Of a stretch of 64,000 nt of DNA, positions 42,254 through 51,224 are shown piece after piece (position 1 is the stretch's first letter; every line of letters starts with the position of its first letter). The DNA lies in the NCBI RefSeq assembly GCF_009857135.1, contig NZ_CP047318.1, forward strand, positions 310,001 to 374,000, read 5' to 3'. Source of the DNA: Streptomyces sp. HM190 (GTDB taxonomy: Bacteria > Actinomycetota > Actinomycetes > Streptomycetales > Streptomycetaceae). The notes beneath the pieces were generated by a model that saw only the letters and a list, made by a program, of their open reading frames with translations, did not search any database and was not told the origin of the DNA. The translations under genes were made by a program, and so were the position numbers.

Positions 42254-43750
42254 TCACGCCGACGCGATGTCGCCCTTGTTCTTCGACTGCGGCTTCGGCA
42301 GGGCGAGCTTGATCTCCTCCCGAAGGTCCTGGATCTTCGGATAGCTGGAGTACTGCCCGGTGAGCCGGTACATCTGCCGCAGCCGGTCCCAGGTGCGTCC
42401 CGACGAGTTGGACCCCATCGACATCAGGGCCAGCCGGGCGTACCGGTTCGCCTGCTCGGGGTCGTCCGCGATGAAGCAGGCGGACGCCATGGAGAGATGG
42501 TCGAAGATCTTCGACCGCTCCCGTCCGTCGTTGCGCAGGGCCAGGGCCTTCTCCGCGTAGTGCTGGGCGTGCACGGCCGCGCCGGGCTCGAACTCGGCGA
42601 GGGTGCGGTAGGCGAGTGCCTGCATGCCGTACAGATCCTCGTCCTTGAAGGTCTGCATCCAGCTCGGCGGCGCCGTGTCGCCCTTGTCGGAGACGAAGAG
42701 GTCCTCCGCCAGCCCCAGGGTGCGGCGCATGGCCTGGCCCTTGCCCATGGACGCCTGCGCCCACGCCTCGATGGTGTGGAACATGGCCTTGGTGCGGGGC
42801 AGTAGCCGCTCGCCGGAGCCGGACTGGGCGAGCTTCATGAGGTCGAGTGCCTCGTCGGGCTTTCCGAGGTGCACCAGCTGCCGGGCCGCCCGCGAGAGCG
42901 CCTCGCCGGCGCGGGGCCGGTCGCCGCCCTCCCTGGCGGCGTGGGCGGCGATGATGAAGTACTTCTGGGCGGTGGGTTCGAGGCCGACGTCGTGGGACAT
43001 CCAGCCCGCGAGGACGGCGAGGTTGGCGGCGACGCCCCACAGGCGGCGCTGGAGATGTTCGGGGTGGCGGTAGGTGAGCATGCCGCCCACCTCGTTGAGC
43101 TGTCCCACGACAGCCTTGCGTTGCAGCCCGCCGCCACGGGCCGCGTCCCAGGCCCGGAACACCTCGACGGAGCGCTCCAGTTCCTCGATCTCCTGTGATC
43201 CGATGGGGGCGGCCTCATAGCGGTCGAACCCAGCGGGGTCGGCGTGCAGGGGGTCGTCGAGATCGGGAGCGTCGGCCTTGAGCGTCGGGTCGGTGTGCAG
43301 CCAGTCGTGCATGGCGCTGCTGAGTGCTGATCCCGCGGTGAGCGCGACGCCCGCACCCACCAAGCCGCGTCGGTTGAGCATGAGGTCCATTCCCGTGAAT
43401 TCGGTGAGGACCGCGGCGGTCCGTTCGGGCGCCCACGGCACACCGTCGGGATGCTCCGCATTCCCGCCGCCCTGCCGTTTCCCCGTACGCCCGTGCCGGA
43501 CCAGACCGAGGTCCTCGATGGTCACGACACGGCCGAGACGCTCGGTGAACAGTGCCGCCAGCACCCGTGGCACGGGATCGCGCGGGATCTCTCCCATGTC
43601 GATCCACCGCCGCACCCGTGAGGTGTCGGTCGCCAGCTGCGGGTGGCCCATGGCCGCCGCCTGCCGGTTGACCAGCCTCGCGAGTTCGCCCTTCGACCAG
43701 CCGGCCAGGCCGAACAGGTCTGAGAGACGGGTGTTGGGTTGTCCGCTCAC
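42254..43750 (-). CDS. NsdA-like XRE/TPR regulator
   Basis: A 498-residue protein with an N-terminal XRE-like helix-turn-helix (LSDLFGLAGWSKGELARLVN, TSRVRRWIDMGEIPRDPVPR) and a C-terminal array of TPR-like helical pairs (AREGGDRPRAGEALSRAARQ, PGAAVHAQHYAEKALALRND, DDPEQANRYARLALMSMG). Length and layout match NsdA, a negative regulator of sporulation and antibiotic production in S. coelicolor, though the genomic neighbours here differ, so I call it NsdA-like. ATG 43750. Confidence 0.75.
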   Translation of the reverse strand: MSGQPNTRLSDLFGLAGWSKGELARLVNRQAAAMGHPQLATDTSRVRRWIDMGEIPRDPVPRVLAALFTERLGRVVTIEDLGLVRHGRTGKRQGGGNAEHPDGVPWAPERTAAVLTEFTGMDLMLNRRGLVGAGVALTAGSALSSAMHDWLHTDPTLKADAPDLDDPLHADPAGFDRYEAAPIGSQEIEELERSVEVFRAWDAARGGGLQRKAVVGQLNEVGGMLTYRHPEHLQRRLWGVAANLAVLAGWMSHDVGLEPTAQKYFIIAAHAAREGGDRPRAGEALSRAARQLVHLGKPDEALDLMKLAQSGSGERLLPRTKAMFHTIEAWAQASMGKGQAMRRTLGLAEDLFVSDKGDTAPPSWMQTFKDEDLYGMQALAYRTLAEFEPGAAVHAQHYAEKALALRNDGRERSKIFDHLSMASACFIADDPEQANRYARLALMSMGSNSSGRTWDRLRQMYRLTGQYSSYPKIQDLREEIKLALPKPQSKNKGDIASA

Positions 43751-43984
43751 GTCAAGCCCCCAGGTTCTCGGCTGAGTTGAATGTAGCCCGCTGTCAGTTG
43801 CTGGGGGACTATTCGCCAGGCTTCGCCAGGGTGCGCTAGATGGTGTGCCACGGGCCGTCCGGTGTCAGGTAGGAAAGCGCCACCCCGGCCCGGTCGCCCG
43901 ACAGGCACTCCCCAGGGTGTCCCCGGTCGGCCGGGGCGGGGTGGCGCGTGACAACGCAGGCACACGAAGGGATCTGTACCGCCC

Positions 43985-45127
43985 ATGTACGCAGCATCGT
44001 CCTCCGTGTCCGCTCCGCCCCGGCCGCTCGCGCCCCGCCAGCCGGGCGGCGGCGGCCCCTACCTCGACCCCTCCCGTTCCGCGGCCCCCGGACTCGGTGC
44101 CGGCCGGGCCCGGCGGATTCCGGGGCTCGTCCCCCAACCGCTCAGCGGGAGAATCGACTTGTCCGGCCCCCAGGGCGCGCAGCTGCGCACGGCGATCGCC
44201 TCGGTGCATCGCATCTGCCCGGAGTTCTCTCCGGTCCAGGTGCTGCGCCGCAGCGGCCGCTCGGTGCTGCTCGTCGGTACGACAGGGCGCAGCACGGCCG
44301 TCGCCAAGTGTTTACTGGACCACTCGTCGATCTGGGAGGAGCGGATCCGGCACGAAATAGCGGCATACCGCTCGTTCGTCCGGCACCGCCCCCCGGTGCG
44401 GGTGCCGAGACTGATCGCGGCGGACCCGGACAACTGCACCCTGGTCGTGGAGCGGATGCCTGGCCGGGTGGCCGCGTTGCAGCGGCATCCGGTGGAGGCG
44501 CCGCCGCGCGCCGACATCCGGGCGGCGCTGGGCGCCATCTGCCGGCTGAACGCGTGGCGGCCACCGGCGGGCACGTTCGACGCTCCGCTGGACTACGCGG
44601 AGCGGATCTCCCGGTTCCACGAGCTGGGTCTGCTCACCGACCGGGACATGGGCGATCTGCAGAAGCTGCTGCACGGCATCGCGCACGCGTCGGGCCGTCA
44701 GGGCATGGGCCAGTTCTGCCACGGCGACGCCCTGCTGTCGAACATCCTGCTCTCACCGGCCGGTCCGGTGCTGGTGGACTGGGAGCACGCCGGGTGGTAC
44801 CTGCCGGGCTACGACCTGGCGACACTGTGGGCGGTGCTCGGGGACGCTCCCGTGGCGCGGCGTCAGATCAGTCAGCTGGCGCAGTCCGCGGGCCCTGCCT
44901 CGCGGGACGCGTTCCTGGTGAACCTGATGCTCGTCCTGACCCGCGAGATCCGAACCTACGAAACGGCCGTGCAGCGTTCGATGCACGACACGACCCCGGC
45001 GGCACCGGGCCCGGCCCACCCGGCTGCTGCGCCGTCCGGCGAGGAACAGCGGCTGCTGCTCAGGCGGCTGCACGACGACTGCCAGCTGGCCCGCAAGGCC
45101 GTACGGGCGGCGGTCGGCACTCGCTGA
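43985..45127 (+). CDS. APH-family phosphotransferase
   Basis: A 380-residue protein. The N-terminal 60 residues are Pro/Gly-rich and probably disordered. The kinase fold follows: [20 protein letters not shown] (P-loop), the Lys in AVAKCLLDH, the catalytic motif [13 protein letters not shown], and the metal Asp in [20 protein letters not shown]. Codon 110 is TTA (44312-44314). It is divergent from the NsdA-like regulator, a pairing seen in several Streptomyces, so the two may be functionally linked. ATG 43985. A strong terminator follows. Confidence 0.82.
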   Translation: MYAASSSVSAPPRPLAPRQPGGGGPYLDPSRSAAPGLGAGRARRIPGLVPQPLSGRIDLSGPQGAQLRTAIASVHRICPEFSPVQVLRRSGRSVLLVGTTGRSTAVAKCLLDHSSIWEERIRHEIAAYRSFVRHRPPVRVPRLIAADPDNCTLVVERMPGRVAALQRHPVEAPPRADIRAALGAICRLNAWRPPAGTFDAPLDYAERISRFHELGLLTDRDMGDLQKLLHGIAHASGRQGMGQFCHGDALLSNILLSPAGPVLVDWEHAGWYLPGYDLATLWAVLGDAPVARRQISQLAQSAGPASRDAFLVNLMLVLTREIRTYETAVQRSMHDTTPAAPGPAHPAAAPSGEEQRLLLRRLHDDCQLARKAVRAAVGTR

Positions 45128-45134
45128 GGGGAGA

Positions 45135-45181
45135 CGAAGGCCCGCGGCGCGCTCCGCACACCGGCGCACCGCGGGCCTTCG
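45135..45181. terminator. Strong stem-loop terminator
   Basis: CGAAGGCCCGCGG pairs perfectly with CCGCGGGCCTTCG around a 21-base loop, eight bases after the phosphotransferase stop. Confidence 0.75.
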
Positions 45182-45403
45182 CCGTGTCCGGGGACCCGCG
45201 GCGGAACCGCCCGCGGGGTACGTCGCGCCCCGGCTCGATGCGGGCGGGGCGACAGCGGTGGCGCCCGGCAGCTGCCGGAGCCCACGATCGGGTGACCGGG
45301 GCGTCGGCCGGGCATGATTGACGGATCGTCGGCCGACCGATAGCACTGGTGCACGCTCCGCACCGCACGCCCCGCCAACGCCCCACCGTTCCAGGAGGCC
45401 GCC

Positions 45404-47377
45404 TTGCGAGGATCCCCCACCGACCGCAGGCCCACCGTCCGTCGCAGACGCCTCCGCGGTACGGCGGTCGCCGCCGCCCCGGCGGTGCTGGTGCTGCCGC
45501 TGCTGGGCGCGGCCCCGCCCGAGACCCAGTCGTCCTCGTCGGCTCGGCTGCAGGGCGCCTTCGCGGCCGCGGCCGCAGAGTACGAGGTCCCCCGCAGTGT
45601 CCTGCTGGGCGTGTCCTATCTCCAGTCCCGCTGGGACGCGCACGGCGGTGCCCCCAGCGTCACCGGCGGCTACGGGCCCATGCACCTCACGGACGCGCGG
45701 ACCGCGCTGGCCGAGGCCCCGCACCACAGCGAGGGCACGGAGGACCCGCGCGGCGACGACTCCCGTCCGCCGCTGCGCCCCGCGGCGGACCTGCCCGAGA
45801 ACACGCAACTCCCGCCCCGGCTGCGGACCCTGCCCAGGGCGGCCGAGCTGACGGGGCTGCCCGCCGAGACACTGCGCACGGACGCCGAGGCCAATGTCGC
45901 CGGCGGCGCGGCACTGCTCGCGGCGGCGCAACGGGAACTGGGCCGCGAGCCGAGCACCGACCCCGCCGACTGGTACGGGGCGGTGGCACGGTTCTCCGGA
46001 GCCGACGACCGGGCCACGGCGGCTGCGTACGCGAACGAGGTCTTCGCCGTGATCCGGGACGGCGCCCACCGGGTCACCGACGCCGGTCAGCGGGTGACGC
46101 TCGCCGCGGAGCCGCGGCTGGCCCCCGACACCGGACAGTTGTCGCGGGCCGGGCTGCGCGCCGCCGCGGCGGACGGCACCGAATGCCCGAGGACGGTGTC
46201 GTGCGAGTGGATCCCGGCGCCGTACGAGGAGTTCGGCGACGAGGACTACGGCAACCACGACGTGGCCGACCGGCCGGCGTCCCAGCGCATCCGGTACATC
46301 GTCGTCCATGACACCGAGGCCACCTGGGACACCACGTTGCAGTTGGTCCAGGACCCGACGTACGTGTCCTGGCACTACTCGCTGCGCTCCACGGACGGGT
46401 ACATCGCCCAGCACGTGAAGAACAAGGACGTGGCCTGGCACGCCGGGAACTGGTACGTCAACGCGGGGTCGATCGGTCTGGAGCACGAGGGCTTCCTCGC
46501 CTCGCCGGACGCCTGGTACACGGAGGCGATGTACCGGACGTCGGCACGGCTGGTGAAGTACCTGGCCGGCAAGTACCGGGTGCCGCTGGACCGCCGGCAC
46601 ATCCTCGGCCACGACACCGTGCCGGGCCCGACGACGGCGACGGTCCGGGGCATGCACACCGACCCCGGACCGTACTGGGACTGGCGGCACTACTTCGAGC
46701 TGCTCGGCAGGCCCTTCGGCCCGACGGCCGGCCGGCACGCCGGCCTCGTCACCATCCTGCCCGACTACGCGGACAACCGGCCCGAGTTCACCGGGTGTGT
46801 GAGCGGCGGGCAGAGTTGCGCCGTGCACGGCTCCAGCGCGGTACGCCTGTACAGCGAGCCCGACTCGGCCTCCCCCCTCATCAAGGACATCGGTCTGCGG
46901 CCGGACGGGAGCCCTTCCACGACCGACGTGAACGACGTCGGTTCACGGGTCTCCACCGGCCAGCAGTACGCCGTCGCCGAGCGGCGCGGCGCGTGGACGG
47001 CGATCTGGTACCTCGGGCAGGAGGCGTGGTTCCACAACCCCGCGGAGCAGCCCACGGCGGTCGGCGCGGCCGGGCTGGTCGTGACGCCCCGGAAGGATCT
47101 CGCGGAGGTCCCCGTGTACGGCAGGGCGTACCCGGAGAAGGAGGCCTACCCTGCGGACGTCCCGGCCCAGGCGGTGTCGCCGCTGCCGTACAAGGTCCTC
47201 CAGGGGCAGCGCTATGTGGTCGGTGACCGGCTGAAGGGCGAGTACTACTATGCCGTCTCCTTCGACCCGTCCGGGCACACGGTGGTGACCGGCGAGGATG
47301 TCTACTACGAGATCCAGTACGGGCACCGGGTGGCGTTCGTGCGGGCCGCGGACGTGCGGGTGCTGCCGGGGGTCTGA
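45404..47377 (+). CDS. N-acetylmuramoyl-L-alanine amidase (amidase_2), multi-domain
   Basis: A 657-residue secreted cell-wall enzyme. TTG 45404 follows AGGAGG; a signal peptide (AVAAAPAVLVLPLLGAAPP) comes first. Residues about 50-95 form a small lysozyme-like region (EVPRSVLLGVSYLQSRWDAH, SVTGGYGPMHLTD). From about 300 the amidase_2 domain: IRYIVVHDTEATWDTTL (zinc His), WHAGNWYVNAGSIGLEHEGF, and RRHILGHDTVPGPTTATV. The C-terminal 180 residues are beta-rich, SH3-like, probably wall-binding. It cleaves the muramoyl-peptide bond. Confidence 0.88.
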   Translation: MRGSPTDRRPTVRRRRLRGTAVAAAPAVLVLPLLGAAPPETQSSSSARLQGAFAAAAAEYEVPRSVLLGVSYLQSRWDAHGGAPSVTGGYGPMHLTDARTALAEAPHHSEGTEDPRGDDSRPPLRPAADLPENTQLPPRLRTLPRAAELTGLPAETLRTDAEANVAGGAALLAAAQRELGREPSTDPADWYGAVARFSGADDRATAAAYANEVFAVIRDGAHRVTDAGQRVTLAAEPRLAPDTGQLSRAGLRAAAADGTECPRTVSCEWIPAPYEEFGDEDYGNHDVADRPASQRIRYIVVHDTEATWDTTLQLVQDPTYVSWHYSLRSTDGYIAQHVKNKDVAWHAGNWYVNAGSIGLEHEGFLASPDAWYTEAMYRTSARLVKYLAGKYRVPLDRRHILGHDTVPGPTTATVRGMHTDPGPYWDWRHYFELLGRPFGPTAGRHAGLVTILPDYADNRPEFTGCVSGGQSCAVHGSSAVRLYSEPDSASPLIKDIGLRPDGSPSTTDVNDVGSRVSTGQQYAVAERRGAWTAIWYLGQEAWFHNPAEQPTAVGAAGLVVTPRKDLAEVPVYGRAYPEKEAYPADVPAQAVSPLPYKVLQGQRYVVGDRLKGEYYYAVSFDPSGHTVVTGEDVYYEIQYGHRVAFVRAADVRVLPGV

Positions 47378-47388
47378 GGGGCGTCCCG

Positions 47389-47440
47389 GGCTTCGGGGGC
47401 GCGGGGAACTGCGCGAACACCCCCCACGCCCCCCGAAGCC
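47389..47440. terminator. Terminator; common Streptomyces dispersed repeat
   Basis: GGCTTCGGGGG pairs with CCCCCGAAGCC. The loop holds GGCGCGGGGAACTGCGCGA, a sequence widely repeated downstream of Streptomyces genes. It follows the amidase stop by 11 bases. Confidence 0.7.
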
Positions 47441-47467
47441 GTCGAACAACCCGCCCCCGCCGTTCGG

Positions 47468-49870
47468 CTACCTGGACCAGACGTGGCGTCGGCCGGCGAC
47501 CGCCCGAAAGGTCAGTTCCCCTCCCGGCAGCAGGGTGCTGCGGACGGTGAGGTCACGGGTGTGCCCGGCGGTGAGGGCGACACGGGTGGCGGTGCCCGAG
47601 GACCAGGCGATGTCGACGGTGGCGCCGCCGCGGGCGCGCAGCCCCCGGACGGAGCCCTCGGGCCAGGCGGCGGGGAGGGCCGGGAGGATCTCGATGACGT
47701 CGTGCTGGCTCTGCAGGAGCATCTCGACGACCCCGGAGGTGGCACCGAAGTTGCCGTCGATCTGGAACGGGGGGTGGGTGTCCCAGAGGTTCGGCAAGGT
47801 CGAGGACTTCAGCTGTTCGCCGAGCATCCGATGGGCGTGGTCACCGTCGCGGAGCCGTGCCCAGAAGTTGATCTTCCATGCCTTGGACCAGCCGGTGCCG
47901 CCGTCGCCGCGCGCCGTGAGGGACACCTTCGCCGCCTCGGCCCACGTGCTTCCGGGTTCGATCTGGCGACCGGGGTGCAGCGCGAACAGATGCGAGACGT
48001 GGCGGTGTTCGTCGTCCGGGTCGTCGAGGTCGGCCTTCCACTCCTGGAGCTGACCCCACGAGCCGATACGGAGCCCGGGGTCCAACCGCCGCAGGGTGTC
48101 CGCTAGTTGCTCGCGGAAGGCGGGGCTGTCGTCGAGGACGCGGGCGGCTTCCAGGGTGTTGGTGAACAGGTCGTGCACGATCTGCTGGGACATGGCCGCG
48201 CCCGCCGTGAAGTCACCGTGCTCCGGCGAGTAGCTGGGCGTGACGACGAGGGTGCCGTCGCGGGGGTCGGTGCGCAGGTTGTCCAGCCAGAACTCGGCGA
48301 CCTCCTTCATCACCGGGTACGCGGTGGTGCGCAGGTACCGGGTGGAGCCGCCGAAGCGGTAGTGCTCGTACAGCTGCTGGGTGAGCCAGGCGGCGGCCTC
48401 GGGGAACCAGAAGGCGGTCGCCCAGTCGTGCACCCCGGTGAAGCCGTACGGGTTGGTCTCGTTGTGGACGACCCAGCCGCGTGAGCCGAACATCTCCTGT
48501 GCGGTGCGCCGGCCGGGCGCGCGCAGCGCCTCGACGAAGCGGTCGTAGGGGTCCGTCGTCTCGGCGAGGTTGGCGGCCTCGGCGGGCCAGTAGTTCATCT
48601 GGATGTTGATGTTGGTGTGGTAGTCCGCCGACCAGGGCGGGTTGGTGCTGTTGTTCCAGACGCCCTGGAGGTTCGCGGGGAGGGAGCCGGCGCGCGAGGA
48701 GGCGATGAGGAGGTAGCGGCCGTACTGGAAGTACAGCGCTTCGAGGGCGCGGTCGGCAGGGGTGGTGCCGCCGGAGTACGCCGCGAGCTGTTCGTTCGTG
48801 GGCGTGTCCGGTGCCTCGCCGCCGATGTCGAGCGCCACGCGGTCGAAGAGGGCGCCGTGGTCGCCGACATGGCGGGCGCGCAGCTTCCGGTACCCCCTGT
48901 GGAACGCCTGGTCGACGGTGCTGGTGACGGTGGCGTGCGGGTCGTCGCCGCGGTAGTGCGGGTAGGTGTCGGCGTAGTCGGTGCCCGCCGCGAGGACGAA
49001 CCAGACGCTGTCGGCGTCGGTGACGGTGAGGGTGCCGTCCGGGTTCGCGGTGAGGGTGCCGCCCGTGTGGGCGACACGGATTTGCGCTTCGAACTTCAGC
49101 CCGTTGTCGGCGAGTTGCCCGCGCACGGTGATGCGGTCACCGGTGGCGGTCGCGGTGAAGTCGGAGCGGGGCGAGGTGTAACGCAGGGTGAGGGTGATGC
49201 CTCCGGTGAGGCTACCGACGAGGACGCCGTCCGGATGGGAGGTGAAGAACTCCCGTGTGTGGCGCCGCTGTCGGTGCGTGTACGTCACGGTCGCCACCGC
49301 TTCGCGCAGGTCGAGTGCGCGCCGGTAGTCGGCGGGGACGGTGTCGGGACCTCCGGGCAGGTCGAGACGTAGGTCGCCGAACGTCTGGTGGTGACCGTAG
49401 CCGACGCGCCGCTGGCCGAGGCGTGCGGTGACGGCGGCGGGGGCGACCTTCGTCTCGGCGTCGACGCGGTCCTGGACGGCGGCGATCGCGCCGGGGCGGG
49501 GCGCGGTCCAGTTGCCGTGGTCGTAGCCCTGGGCGGAGCCGGGGCCGCCGGTCCACAGGGTCTTCTCGTTGAACTGGAGCCGCTCGGACGCGAGCGTGCC
49601 GAAGACGGTGGCGCCGAGGGCGCCACCGCCGATGGGCAGGGCCTCGCGCTCCCAGTCGGCGGCGGGGGCGGTGTACCAGAGCGAGAGGGGTGTCCGGCGT
49701 GCTTCCCGCGGCTCGTGCGAGGGCTGTTGTCCCTCGGAGCTCGACTCGGACACATCGGAGGAATCATCGGCACTTGCGGACTGCCCCAAGGGTCCTGCGG
49801 CCAGGGTGATCGCACTCGCACCGGCCAAGGCGGTCTTCAGGGTCTCTCTACGCGAGATCTCAGGAGGCAT
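47468..49870 (-). CDS. GH95 alpha-L-fucosidase/galactosidase, Tat-secreted
   Basis: An 800-residue glycoside hydrolase family 95 protein. A Tat signal begins the chain ([14 protein letters not shown]). The catalytic core starts [20 protein letters not shown] and [20 protein letters not shown], both typical of GH95; the (alpha/alpha)6 barrel includes [20 protein letters not shown] and [19 protein letters not shown], with the catalytic loop further on ([17 protein letters not shown]). It removes alpha-1,2-linked L-fucose or L-galactose from glycans. An inverted repeat overlaps its promoter region. Confidence 0.92.
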   Translation of the reverse strand: MPPEISRRETLKTALAGASAITLAAGPLGQSASADDSSDVSESSSEGQQPSHEPREARRTPLSLWYTAPAADWEREALPIGGGALGATVFGTLASERLQFNEKTLWTGGPGSAQGYDHGNWTAPRPGAIAAVQDRVDAETKVAPAAVTARLGQRRVGYGHHQTFGDLRLDLPGGPDTVPADYRRALDLREAVATVTYTHRQRRHTREFFTSHPDGVLVGSLTGGITLTLRYTSPRSDFTATATGDRITVRGQLADNGLKFEAQIRVAHTGGTLTANPDGTLTVTDADSVWFVLAAGTDYADTYPHYRGDDPHATVTSTVDQAFHRGYRKLRARHVGDHGALFDRVALDIGGEAPDTPTNEQLAAYSGGTTPADRALEALYFQYGRYLLIASSRAGSLPANLQGVWNNSTNPPWSADYHTNINIQMNYWPAEAANLAETTDPYDRFVEALRAPGRRTAQEMFGSRGWVVHNETNPYGFTGVHDWATAFWFPEAAAWLTQQLYEHYRFGGSTRYLRTTAYPVMKEVAEFWLDNLRTDPRDGTLVVTPSYSPEHGDFTAGAAMSQQIVHDLFTNTLEAARVLDDSPAFREQLADTLRRLDPGLRIGSWGQLQEWKADLDDPDDEHRHVSHLFALHPGRQIEPGSTWAEAAKVSLTARGDGGTGWSKAWKINFWARLRDGDHAHRMLGEQLKSSTLPNLWDTHPPFQIDGNFGATSGVVEMLLQSQHDVIEILPALPAAWPEGSVRGLRARGGATVDIAWSSGTATRVALTAGHTRDLTVRSTLLPGGELTFRAVAGRRHVWSR

Positions 49871-49875
49871 GCCCC

Positions 49876-49890
49876 GGACCGTAATGGTCC
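49876..49890. promoter_or_regulatory. Inverted repeat upstream of GH95 gene
   Basis: GGACC-GTAAT-GGTCC, a 5-bp perfect palindrome, six bases upstream of the GH95 start; TTGACC lies 18 bp further out on the minus strand. It is a likely repressor site. Confidence 0.5.
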
Positions 49891-49920
49891 GATCACTTGG
49901 TCAACAAGAGGCATGACAAA

Positions 49921-49945
49921 ACCCGCGGACGACGCGTCCGCGGGT
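49921..49945 (-). terminator. Intrinsic terminator with T-tract
   Basis: ACCCGCGGAC pairs with GTCCGCGGGT around a five-base loop; on the minus strand TTTTGTC follows. It ends the 165-aa gene 20 bp after its stop. Confidence 0.8.
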
Positions 49946-49964
49946 CGGTGGGGCCCGTCGGGGG

Positions 49965-50462
49965 TCAGCCCTGCTGGAACAGCTCCGCGGGGAGCGGTTT
50001 CAGGAGCGCGTACAGGTCGTCGGTGATGGGGCGGTCCCAGGCGGCGATGGTCACCAGGACGTTGTCGCTGCGGTCGAACTGGACGCAGGAGATCCGGGAC
50101 TCGGAGAGCTTCAGGCGGCGGACGATCAGGAGGTTGTCGCCCTGCATCACCGGCATGTCCTCGGTGCCGACGACCGTGATGTCCTCCTCGTTCTCCAGCG
50201 CCAGCAGCAGCTGGGCCACCTCGAAGGGGACCTCCCCCTCGGCGACCTCGCGGGCCGGGGACCCCTCCGGAAGGTTGCCGATGATCATCGCGGGGCCGCG
50301 GCCGCCGTACAGGTCGTAGCGCAGGAAGACGCCCTGGCAGCTTCCGTCGGGTGCGGGCAGCAGGCCCGCGCCGAGATTGCCCGGCCAGTCGCCCGGGTCC
50401 ATGGCCAGTACGTCGAATTCGGGCCCGGCAGGGGTGGCACTGCGGCGGCGGAGGAAGGACAT
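49965..50462 (-). CDS. Hypothetical protein, 165 aa
   Basis: Not recognised. A soluble acidic alpha/beta protein: FDVLAMDPGDWPGNLGAGLL, QGVFLRYDLYGGRGPAMIIG and EVPFEVAQLLLALENEEDIT. It has no signal peptide or helix-turn-helix. ATG 50462; a good ribosome site is lacking. It is separate from the GH95 gene, ending in its own terminator. Confidence 0.6.
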   Translation of the reverse strand: MSFLRRRSATPAGPEFDVLAMDPGDWPGNLGAGLLPAPDGSCQGVFLRYDLYGGRGPAMIIGNLPEGSPAREVAEGEVPFEVAQLLLALENEEDITVVGTEDMPVMQGDNLLIVRRLKLSESRISCVQFDRSDNVLVTIAAWDRPITDDLYALLKPLPAELFQQG

Positions 50463-50539
50463 GCCGCCATGGTACGTGTCCGAAGGTGGTCGGTGCCGGG
50501 TGGGCGAGACGATTCCCGGGGCGGCGGGGAAGGCGCCTG

Positions 50540-51145
50540 TCACCGGCCGGCGGACGCCCTGTGGCGCTCGTGGTGGCGGGCCACCCGGGCCCGGTTGCCG
50601 CAGGCCGGTTTGCACCACTCCTGGCGCGGGTGCTCCTTCAGGAAGTAGCGCACGCAGCGGGGTGCGTGGCAGGCCCGCAGCCGCTGCCGTTCGGGGCTCG
50701 CGAGGAAGGCGATGGCGGCCCGGGCCAGCGCCGCGGTGAGCGGGGCACCACCGGTCGTGGGCTCCTGTCGCAGGACGGGTTCGGCGCTCGCGGCCCAGGT
50801 CAGCACCGGGACGGTCGGGGCCTGGGCCGCGGCCCGGTTGAGGTGCTCCAGGGCTTCGGGGAGGGGCGGCAGCCGGGTGGCGTCGGCCGGGCTGGGCTCG
50901 GCGGGGCTGACGGCACGGGCGAACAGGGCGCGGACGGCGGCCCGGAGGTCGCGCACGGCGGCGAGGGCGGCCTCGTCGGCGGTCAGGCCGACGGTGCCCG
51001 GCAGGAGGTCGGCGTGGGCGCGGACCCAGGTGGCGAGTCCGGCGGGATCGGCCAGGTCGTCGGCGACTCCGCCGTCGCCGTCGTGGCGCACGGTGAGAGC
51101 GAGGTCGAGGGAGAGCCGCGCGTCCGCGCTGATCGAGTACTCCAT
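50540..51145 (-). CDS. CGNR zinc-finger (ABATE-like) regulator
   Basis: A 201-residue protein: an N-terminal helical ABATE-type domain (LSLDLALTVRHDGDGG, VGLTADEAALAAVRDLRAAV) followed by the C-terminal CGNR zinc finger, RACHAPRCVRYFLKEHPRQE and WCKPACGNRARVARHHERHR, with four Cys ligands and the CGNR signature. These are predicted transcription regulators of stress genes. ATG 51145 is preferred over one at 51175. The finger is complete. Confidence 0.85.
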   Translation of the reverse strand: MEYSISADARLSLDLALTVRHDGDGGVADDLADPAGLATWVRAHADLLPGTVGLTADEAALAAVRDLRAAVRALFARAVSPAEPSPADATRLPPLPEALEHLNRAAAQAPTVPVLTWAASAEPVLRQEPTTGGAPLTAALARAAIAFLASPERQRLRACHAPRCVRYFLKEHPRQEWCKPACGNRARVARHHERHRASAGR

Positions 51146-51224
51146 GGCGTTAATGATAGGTGAGCCGGCATCCATTAGATCGGCCGGCGTCCGCTTCCTC
51201 CCGACCCCTCGTACGTGGGGGCGG

